DNA of 64,000 nt from Branchiostoma floridae. Lineage: Eukaryota; Chordata; Leptocardii; Amphioxiformes; Branchiostomatidae. Below are positions 56,801-64,000 of the stretch, in pieces. Made by a program: the position numbers and the translations under genes. Location: positions 28,574,249 through 28,638,248 of the forward strand of contig NC_049979.1 of assembly GCF_000003815.2 (NCBI RefSeq), given 5' to 3'. Every line of letters begins with the position of its first letter. The stretch's first letter is position 1. The notes beneath the pieces are model-generated. The model searched no databases, had not been told where the DNA came from, and saw nothing but the letters and a program-made list of their open reading frames with translations.

Positions 56801-59800
56801 TCAAACATGGCAGCTATGGTTCATTTGACCTGAGAAACCCAACCATAAATGTAGGACTTACCGGCATCCATGAGTGCCAGGCTGCCTGAACAGGCTGAGG
56901 CCATAGAGGAAGAACCTGCAAAAGACAAACAATCTTTACAACTTAAGACTGAAGTAAATTGTTATGTCCAAATCTGGAGAAGAAAAGAATGAATGGAGTA
57001 TTCAAAAACATGTCTATTATTAAATTGAACTGAATAATTCAATCACAAGGATCAGCTAGAATATCTAGCCTTTTACAGAACTACATTTGTTTCATTTCTC
57101 ATTTCTTTTTCTGCCAAATAGACACCCTTACGCAAATATTGAAAAAGTCCATGAATTTTCAGACTTGAGCTGGTCATTTCTATACAATTACATGTACACA
57201 TCTGGAAAAGCGGCTTAGCTCGGACATGTTGCAAGGGATTGCATTCATCATTTCAGATGGTGACATCAAGCCAGCGGCCACATGTATGAGGGAGCTTGGG
57301 CTTAGGCCCCAAGTGTTAAACCTCTTCACGTAAAAGGACCCAACACACTTATTGAGAGGAGTAGGTTGTGATGAGGTGGTGTGCTTGATTGAAAACACAT
57401 GCCGTGGAAAGGCTGATGTGCAGTTGCACAAATAGCCGCTAGATTCTTTAAGGTCCCTATCTAGGGATGTGGTTAAAAGTCTCTTTTTTTTTTACTGAAG
57501 TGGGGGCAGAGACACTGCAAGATGCTGTGACAAAGTCTCACACACTCACCGTTGGACTCCAGAACCTCTGCAGTCAGCCTTATGGGAAGGGAAAGTCTGA
57601 AGGGAACCCCTGGCTTCAGGGCATCTCCCGGCTAAAACACCGGTGTCAATTACAAAAACCCTTGGGCAGAAATGTTACAAAATGGTCTCTTTCAGGCAGC
57701 AACCTTTTCAACTTGGATGTCCAAATATGCAAATGAGACTGTTGAGATTCAAAGATTCCCTGATGAGACTCCACATAAGATTTTTTCTTGTTTTAGGCCA
57801 CGTTGATTTGGCAATATGGTGGACATCATCTGGGAACAAAAAAAAACTGCTGCAGGTGTGCAAAAAAAATGTTGCTGACAAAAAGTTTTGCAAAAGAAAA
57901 GTTGCCTTCCTCATGAAATCTTATCGTCAGGAAGGTTGAACAAACGACTGAACACACAGAACACTATATACCAAAGAATAGATTTTTTTGTTTTCTATAA
58001 TTCTTTGTTCCCATCTTCATTTTTAACTTAGGGATCAACTCTACAACAGTACTGTTACATTAGAATCCGTTTTGGGATTTTTTTTGGAACTTAAATTTTG
58101 CAGCTACATTGTATGATACAGTATGTGGTCAAAAACTTCTGTAGGAAATGGACGAAAATTTATGTGCGTGGATGTCATCCATATAATCAAGTCAACACTG
58201 CCTTAATGATGTGAACATAATAAAATGAATATTACCCACCATGCCCTAGTTCTCTTCTTGAGTTAGAGGACACCCGGCCTGTCTCATTAGTTGCATAGGG
58301 AGGGAACTGAAAAAAAAGACAAAGAGAAAAAGTTTGCAAATTCAAACTTTAAATTTACCAACCATTCACACACATGTAGTTAATGGATACATGTAAATTT
58401 GGGAAAGTCAAATTTTTGTGTTTGGTAAGTCCAAATTATATGTTGGAAATTGCAGTTTAACTTTTCCAGAACTCTGATGTACATAAGTTTTTTTATGAAA
58501 CCTACATGTAGGTCAAATACTAGTATAGATTATAAACTCCACAAGCACAATTTTCTATTTGAGGAGAACATGTTAGAAAACGGTTACACGTGTACAACAT
58601 TTGTATCAAATAAAAATCTTATGTCCCTTGCCAGTGCAAGCAGTCAACCCCAAACGGAAGGGTTGGAAGACCTGGTTTTTGCAAGGGTTGGTCAGGTAAC
58701 TGGATACACAACATTTTTCTTAGGTCTAACTGTACTTACCACATAATGCAGCATGAAATCCTTCTGTTTCACCCCACTGAAACAAAGATGCAAAGTTGAC
58801 ATTGTAAGTCCCAAAATACACATTCTACAACTTATAAGATACAGAGCAGATTTGGTATAGTATGACCATAATGTTTGCAGAAAGAGATTATTTTATGTTT
58901 CTACATATTCTAATACAATGTTATGATTGTGTATACAAAACAAAATCATGGACATGCATTATGTATCTACAATTCGACAACTGCATGTACATGTACATAC
59001 AATTTAAATAAAAAGATGCCTAGTGAAATGTGTGCCATGCACAGAGGAATAAAAATGTAAAATAAAGCTTTTGCCCCTGAGGCATTGCCTATTCTAAAGT
59101 TTGGTTTATGCCTTATATACATTGTATCTATATAGTATTTTTGAAATAAGTGGTGCATGAAAAGCATCTGTGCACTGCTGCTTAAGAACGTACCCAAGAA
59201 TCTCAGCGATAGGATCCATCTTCAGTGAAGCCTGCTTGGAGTCAAAGGTCACAGTGGACAACACCTATAAACATGGGACATTTGGATGTTAGGAACATGT
59301 AACATCAGGTACATTGTACCTGACATTCAATAAATGAATGAACTTTGATAGTTGTACATGGTACAATCATTATGTAGGGCAACAATGACAAAGCAATCAA
59401 TAATGTGATTAATATCTATTCTAAAGTCTATGACTACAGGGGACTTTTACGTGGCCCCATGGGCCCTCCGGAGTCACTACTAGCAACAGTCAAGAGATGC
59501 AAGCTGCAGCGCATGGGCATGTGATCCAACACAACAACCTGGTCAAGGCAATTCTACAGGGCACTGTGAAGGAGGGCGTAAGTGGAAAGCTTGACAGGGC
59601 AACATTGCAGAATGGTCATGTCTCACTCTGCTGACCCTGGCTAAAGAAAGAGGAGCCTCGAGACAGATCTCTATTTTCATGTCTACCTTGTCCCCCAATG
59701 ATCTAGAGGCCAAGGGACTACATGTAGGTATATGTAGTTCTGTACAGTAGATACCCACCTGTGTCTGTCCCCTCTGGAACAGTGCAGACCCATGTAAGGG

Positions 59801-62800
59801 TTTGTACCCACCTGTGTCTGTCCCCTCTGGAATAGAGCAGACCCATGTAAGGGTTTGTACAGGTCCACATCACAGGAGATGTCTCTCAGGGAAGTCACAT
59901 CACGCCCGTCACATCTGTAGATTAAAACCGTGCAAGACAACAAATTTTATGTGACGTCATTGCTGAGAAAGACGACCACACACTACTTGAATTACTGTAA
60001 ATGCAGTAACTCACAGTGGTTTTATGTTTGTGGTTTTTACGTTGCCAATTCACCGCAAACTTAAAACCACCTCGAACATTTTCTATGGCAGTAAGCAACT
60101 ACCAGTGCATGGTGCTTCCGCGAACAGTCCTTTTTCCTGCAACTGCAAAATTAAATCCCCGTGAACTTAAATGCATTTCCAGTACATTGATTGAAAGAGA
60201 CACTAGTACCCAGGTCTCACAGGAAATGCCTTCAAGTTGGTGAACGCAATGAAAGATGAAAAGTACTGAAGGAAAGAACTCTGCTTAACTGCTTTAATCT
60301 GGATGAAAAATGACAACGATGATTGCTGTGTCCACCGCCACGTTGGGCAGGATGGCAGGAAAGTTGAAATCAGGCAGCATAGCAGTTGTATAGCAAAAAC
60401 ACACCTCTGATAAGTGTCCAGTATGAGGTTCCTGAAGACCTGTTTGGTGACCACACTAATAGACTCACTAATCATGAAGGGTTCTGCCTCTGGAAACAAC
60501 TCTGAAAGCAGACAACAAAATCATCCTCCAAAGAAATGTTGATACTTTTGCTGTGAGTGTTTACCACAAATGTACATCAGAGCCAAATATACATCCTACT
60601 ACAGTTATTATTGTACATCGAACAATAAAAAAATCATTCTTCATACTCAAGGGGGTATCCAATTATGATGGGTCAAATAACAAGAAAGGGGGAATATTAA
60701 GTACAACCACATTCAATGTATGTGTATGTTAATTGAACAATTAATATATACTACCATTATCAAAAATTATATGTAGCGTCACTACCATTCAAAATAATTA
60801 AATGATATATACTATCACTATTAAAAATTATCAGAAAATGTTTTATTTCCTACAATCTTCAGAACAACAAAAGATCTTATCAGTTTGGCAAATTGTAATT
60901 TGATAGATCCACCTACCCTTTAGTTTTTCTTCCACCTCAGCTCGAATTTCTTGCACAGCATTATCCCGAGAGAACTGTAGGTACCCAACAAAAATATAGT
61001 TGTGTAGATTGTATTACATTTGTTTGTTCGTGTTGCATACCCTGTAAACCACCTCATTGCATAACAAACCAGTATAAGCTGCATTTCTGGCATATTTATT
61101 TGATCAACTCACATGTCCTATCCAAGGGCACATCGAAGCTACTCATTTTCACCTGAGTGTATACCGTATTTCTTCTAATAAACCGCGCACTTTTTTGACA
61201 TTTCAACTTTGAAGTTGGTGCTTCAGGTCAAAGCCAAAGTCGGGGTGCGCGCTTTATTTAGGGGTTGTCTCAAGAAAAATCACGTAACAAGCCAGAAAGC
61301 CAGCGATTGCGCCGCGAGGTATCGCGCTGAACATCGATAATTTATGCATTTGTCTTTCGTTTATTATTTACAAGATAAAAATTGTTAACGTTATATAGAC
61401 TTAAAATTACGCATGCTTATGTTATTCTTTGTATTAAAACTAATATAGTTGTAATGATATTTAACGTTATAAGAATGATATTATAAGAATGACTTGAAAA
61501 AGAAAAACGGAGACAATCGTCCGACTTTTTGCAGCGTGCTGGGGCTGGCATAATTTGTTAGTTATGTTACAAATATTTTATCCCCGAGGCATCACGCGGC
61601 TGCACGCCGGCACATCGTGTATTATCCACGAGCATTTTGACCCAAAACATAATTGCTATGATCAGAAAATGTTGCAGGGTTCTTCTTTGCAGGAGTTTTG
61701 TTTTTGTGTGACGAGAAAAATGCGACATTATAATTTTTCGGGGTGTTTGGAAACCCACGCTAAGTTTCAGCACACTTACGGCTGCATCGAAACCCAAAAT
61801 TACGCTAGAGACACCATAAATTCACATATAAAAGCATGTTTCCACGGAAGGTTCTTTGTATTATGCATATCTTAACTAGAATGGTGCAATGTAATCGTTG
61901 AAAATAGCGTTCTTTTGCGTTTCAAAAATGTAACTCTGATAATCAAAATGGCGGCAAGCTAGCTGCAAGCCGCGGGAAAGCTCCCATGATGCACCGCTGC
62001 AACCAATCAGAGCGCGAGATCGCCGGGGAATCCCCGTCATTAGTATTCAGTTGTTGTTGTTGTGGTGGCTTCAACCAATCAGAGATGCGTATTTCCGATC
62101 CTGCAGACGCCGCGTTTCGTGCCGCGCTGTCCAAAAATACGTATTTCTCGGGAAGAACAGCGGGCCACGATGTTTTATTATGACAGTAAATGTGTTTTTT
62201 TTAGTTTATCATCGAAAAGCCCGGTAAAATTTAACGTTTTGATGTCTGCTCACTCGATATAATGGCATCTTGTAGCATGAAAATTCTCATCGCGCTGCGT
62301 GAGCAAGCCGCCGATAAATTATTGGTAGAGTGAATTTTCTCTACGTAACTTTACAAGTGCGGTGCCGATCCAGAAATTGTATCATTTTTCTAAAAGTTTC
62401 ATAGGAAATTAGGCGAATAAACATCAAAGGGTGCTGCGCTATATGAGGGCGCGGCCAAGTTTTGAGGGTACCCCCGGTGCGATCGTCAGCAAAAATTAGG
62501 TGCGCGGATTATTGAGGGGTTTCCCTTGACTATCTCAGCTTGCGTGTAAGGGCACACGATGAGCCCCAAATCGGGGGTGCGCATTTTATTTGGGGTGCGC
62601 GGTTTAATGAAAGAAATACGGTAATAATGTAAATATAAACAAGAGCTAAGTGTTAACTTTACCTTGTGATGGGTGGCGTCAGTAAAAACAACTTGAAGTC
62701 TTTCTGTGGCAAGTCTGAAAAGAAAAAAAAATAGTTCCCTAACAATACCTTTAAAGTTTATACATTGTGCATTTAAGCTATTATTGACAGCAAACTATCA

Positions 62801-63203
62801 TGTCTGTTAAGATAAAACAACAGCTTCATTGTGGAGTAAAAGGGCAAAATATACCCGAATAAACATGGAACAGGTACATTTTGACCAGGGTCATTGTTTT
62901 GCCTGTTACACTGGTATGCAGAAAGAAAAGCCCATACATTCTGGCCTGGGTGCATTTTGACCATGGCCATCGTCTGGCCTGTTACACTGGCATGATACTG
63001 AAAGAAAGACCCATACTTTCTGGCCTGTTCCAATATCTCCTCCGGGGGTGTGAAGAGTTTGGGCGGGGTTCTCTTCTCCTTCCCGACCTCCTTCTGAAGA
63101 GCCTGGATGCCCCGGATGATCTTCTGTGTCTCCTTGATTCCCGTCTTGATGGCTCGCTGGAAGTCTGGCAGCAAGACGTTTTCTGCAGAACCCTCTAACA
63201 TCA
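50418..63203 (-). CDS. PNPT1: Polyribonucleotide nucleotidyltransferase 1, mitochondrial PNPase (3' 18 coding exons)
   Basis: Exons (minus strand, 5' to 3'): 63017-63203, 62663-62714, 60917-60974, 60405-60501, 59812-59914, 59194-59264, 58740-58776, 58240-58306, 57550-57631, 56862-56915, 55992-56101, 54910-54981, 54128-54275, 53445-53528, 52341-52447, 51996-52051, 51391-51469, 50418-50807. Splice sites are GT-AG and phases agree at all junctions except 58240|57631. PNPase is a phosphorolytic 3'-5' exoribonuclease that acts as a trimer in mitochondria, degrading and processing RNA. Recognised in order: the end of RNase PH domain 1 and helical linker, RNase PH domain 2, KH and S1. Exons for the first part of domain 1 and the targeting peptide lie beyond the right edge. 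Confidence 0.96.
50846..51235 (-). mobile_element. LINE 3' end fragment in last PNPT1 intron
   Basis: A 92-codon minus-strand frame begins with [18 protein letters not shown], resembling the terminal Cys/His motif of LINE reverse transcriptase ORFs. In reverse complement it ends CAATAAACTTCATTGTCATT, a polyadenylation-like signal with a CATTGT tail. Confidence 0.65.
51391..52447 (-). CDS. PNPT1: PNPT1 exons for end of KH domain and start of S1 domain
   Basis: Exon 52341-52447 encodes [17 protein letters not shown] and helix 3 of KH. Exon 51996-52051 encodes [18 protein letters not shown], the first S1 strand. Exon 51391-51469 encodes [20 protein letters not shown]. All are in phase (1, 0, 2). 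Confidence 0.95.
52809..53400. mobile_element. ACAGTCAAACCTGT family element, copy 2, split by a nested insertion
   Basis: GCAGTCAACCCTGTACAAGT at the left and GTGACCACTTT/GTGACCACCTG internal motifs match 2822-3383. The hAT-like element at 52933-53363 sits inside it. Both lie in a PNPT1 intron. Confidence 0.55.
52933..53363. mobile_element. hAT-like MITE (M8) with 8-bp target duplication
   Basis: Termini TAGGGCTGGGTACCGGTAC and GTACCGATACCCAGCCCTA. GTGACCAC flanks both sides (52925-52932 and 53364-53371). The interior has several GGTCCAGGTCC repeats. A second copy begins at 63893 and runs off the window. Confidence 0.85.
53445..54275 (-). CDS. PNPT1: PNPT1 exons for linker and KH core
   Basis: Exon 54128-54275 encodes [20 protein letters not shown], the last helix of the catalytic core, through KEYGPVS. 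Exon 53445-53528 encodes [20 protein letters not shown], where GPGG is the KH GxxG RNA-binding loop. Confidence 0.96.
54910..56915 (-). CDS. PNPT1: PNPT1 exons for the active site of RNase PH domain 2
   Basis: Exon 56862-56915 encodes [17 protein letters not shown], the Ser-rich phosphate-binding region. Exon 55992-56101 encodes [17 protein letters not shown] to LLTDIL. Exon 54910-54981 encodes [19 protein letters not shown], which carries the paired aspartates known as catalytic in PNPases. All key residues are intact. Confidence 0.96.
55080..55898. mobile_element. MITE family M7, copy with inner insertion, in PNPT1 intron
   Basis: Left end AGGCCAGGTTGATTTGATTT, right end AGGATGTCATCCACATAATC then ATTAACATGGCCTA. 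About 500 bases between CAACCTTCCTGACTACTTAG (about 55317) and GGGCAAACTTTTTTCAGG are absent from other copies. Confidence 0.7.
57550..57631 (-). CDS. PNPT1: PNPT1 exon with a frame conflict at its 5' end
   Basis: From GATGCCCTGAAG onward it encodes [20 protein letters not shown] and VLESNG, matching the family (ALYPVIPRDFPFTIRV in human, from memory). With the only good acceptor (TTTTAG) it starts in phase 0, while the upstream exon ends in phase 1 at ELGHG. Confidence 0.85.
57795..58205. mobile_element. MITE family M7, full copy in PNPT1 intron
   Basis: Left end AGGCCACGTTGATTTGGCAA, right end GATGTCATCCATATAATCAA then GTCAACACTGCCTTA, 411 bp. Interior shares the CAGGAAGGTTGAACAAACGA block in inverted order with 40980 and 55310. 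Confidence 0.8.
58240..60974 (-). CDS. PNPT1: PNPT1 exons for the start of RNase PH domain 2
   Basis: Six exons: 60917-60974 and 60405-60501 (end of the helical linker, ELFPEAEPF), 59812-59914 ([20 protein letters not shown] and [12 protein letters not shown]), 59194-59264 (VLSTVTFDS), 58740-58776 (KDFMLHYV) and 58240-58306 ([20 protein letters not shown] then GHG). Phases are consistent throughout. These are signature segments of the PNPase second core. Confidence 0.96.
59759..59864. repeat. 53-bp tandem duplication across a PNPT1 splice donor
   Basis: CCTGTGTCTGTCCCCTCTGG and GCAGACCCATGTAAGGGTTT occur twice, 53 bases apart, with few mismatches. The right copy is the true exon 3' end and donor (CAG|GTGGGT); the left copy is a decoy donor inside the intron. 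Confidence 0.9.
59993..60184. mobile_element. MITE family M9, copy 2, in PNPT1 intron
   Basis: TACTGTAAATGCAGTAACTC at the left and TTAAATGCATTTCCAGTA at the right, 192 bp. Interior TTCACCGCAAACTTAAAACC and CTATGGCAGTAAG parallel the copy at 44287-44498. Confidence 0.8.
61162..62623. mobile_element. 1.46-kb terminal-inverted-repeat element in PNPT1 intron
   Basis: TACCGTATTTCTTCTAATAA then ACCGCGCAC at the left, and GGGGTGCGCGGTTTAATGAA then AGAAATACGGTA at the right. The terminal match is about 28 bases, with further GGGGTGCGC motifs just inside both ends (about 61242 and 62576). Open frames of up to 106 codons inside are not recognised as a transposase, so it is probably non-autonomous. 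Confidence 0.8.
62663..63203 (-). CDS. PNPT1: PNPT1 exons for the end of RNase PH domain 1 and helical linker
   Basis: Exon 63017-63203 encodes [20 protein letters not shown] through [14 protein letters not shown]. Exon 62663-62714 encodes [17 protein letters not shown]. The first exon opens in phase 1 after a CAG acceptor at 63204-63206, so at least one more exon lies to the right. None is visible in 63207-64000. Confidence 0.94.
62875..63035. repeat. About 75-bp tandem duplication touching a PNPT1 donor
   Basis: CATTTTGACCA.GG.CAT.GT, GCCTGTTACACTGG and AAGCCCATACATTCTGGCCT occur twice, about 75 bases apart. The right copy contains the real donor (GTATGGG, 63010-63016) and the last codons of the exon. 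Confidence 0.75.
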
Positions 63204-63689
63204 CTGGACATACAGTAAAATAAAGATAAATCTTGCCTTAAAGTTTGTATGTCTGGAGATAATAAGTATTACTTAATTATCTCTTCATATCTGTGGAATA
63301 GGGGAACTGTGACAGACCTAAGATATGTGAAAATAGATGAAAATGGGCAACATCAAAATGTTAAAGTTGTGGATTGCTCTTAGCCAGTAAACAAAGTTGG
63401 GATAGCATATATGATCTATCACTCTGACAAGAGTGTGTAGTTTATTCCTTTTGAGCCCAGAATGTTTCCATGCATTTTAGAGTCATTTGGACATATTCTA
63501 TTCTTGTTTGATGTTTTTAAGTAAGAGCACTTAGTCTATCTTTTCAGCCTCAGTATAGGCTACAATGTTTTACAAAATAAATCATTCTCATTTTCATTCT
63601 GTTGCTACGGTTATACAAGCTTACAGCATGAAGTGAAAATTAACTGCCACACAGAATACTGCAAGGCATTCAAACAATCAACTACCACA

Positions 63690-63880
63690 CAGAATATAGG
63701 CACATAGCGTAGTCCAGTGGTTAGCGGCCCTGCCTTTGGAACTAGAAGTTGTGAGTTCGATTCGACATGCACACACGACATGCACACTACCGGAAATGAG
63801 AGGCAAAGCCGTGGTCCACTGTCCATTGTGCTTGTTGAAAAGAGCTAGTGGAATTTCCCAGGTACAATGAACCTGTAAAT
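63690..63880 (+). mobile_element. tRNA-derived SINE, second type
   Basis: An A-box-like TAGTCCAGTGGTTAGCGG (about 63711) and B-box-like GAGTTCGATTCGAC (about 63752) have tRNA-like spacing. The body differs from the SINE at 47701. It lies in a PNPT1 intron. Confidence 0.75.
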
Positions 63881-63892
63881 ACTAGGGGTGGG

Positions 63893-64000
63893 TACCGGTA
63901 CGGTGTACCGGTACAAAACTGTTTTTTCTTGTTGGACCGGTCAAAAAAAAAAACGGACCTGAAAAAATTTGGCGGACCGGATGTTGGACCTATTGGAAAA
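63893..64000. mobile_element. hAT-like MITE (M8), second copy, cut by window edge
   Basis: TAGGGGTGGGTACCGGTACG, then GGACCGGTC and GGTCCGGTT-like motifs in reverse, match the right half of 52933-53363 in inverted orientation. Confidence 0.8.

Noticed and set aside
62881-63211. Two frames of about 100 codons overlapping the first PNPT1 exon in the window
   Set aside because: Shadow frames of the real coding exon; they lack similarity and cross its splice donor.

Overview
The window looks like nuclear DNA of an invertebrate deuterostome, most likely a lancelet (Branchiostoma). Four signs point that way: intron-rich genes with short exons and GT-AG introns, a PNPT1 gene very close to the vertebrate protein, tandemly duplicated single-exon LRR receptor genes, and a very dense load of small inverted-repeat transposons, tRNA-derived SINEs and minisatellites. 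The species is an inference. Three runs of N (7804-7903, 9999-10190, 38195-38294) show a draft assembly.

Layout. 1-12.9 kb: two tandem LRR transmembrane receptor genes on the minus strand. The first is cut by the window start (1-985). The second is whole apart from a gap (9385-11895). They share their upstream flanks. The DNA between them is a stack of repeats: a 42-bp minisatellite with its flanks in three composite copies, a 240-bp array full of octamer motifs, and a TTAA-flanked piggyBac-like element. 12.9-17.5 kb: no gene, three inverted-repeat elements. 17.5-41.7 kb: two paralogous BTB-BACK genes on the minus strand (A 17569-20838, B 37590-41634) about 17 kb apart, with a gene-free, repeat-rich stretch between them. 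41.7-50.4 kb: no gene recognised; it holds a perfect 52-bp palindrome, several MITEs, LINE tails and SINEs. 50.4-63.2 kb: the 3' eighteen coding exons of PNPT1 (mitochondrial polynucleotide phosphorylase) on the minus strand, whose 5' exons lie beyond the right edge.

All recognised genes are on the minus strand, but nothing suggests a shared function. The LRR receptors probably act at the cell surface. Their tails carry repeated YxxI-x12-YxxI modules that fit the ITAM consensus, the most interesting protein-level signal here. PNPT1 is a housekeeping RNA-processing enzyme. The BTB-BACK pair is a gene duplication whose exon structures have diverged.

Most of the window is mobile-element debris. 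At least ten inverted-repeat families can be told apart from this sequence alone, several with two or more copies, clear target-site duplications, or nested insertions.
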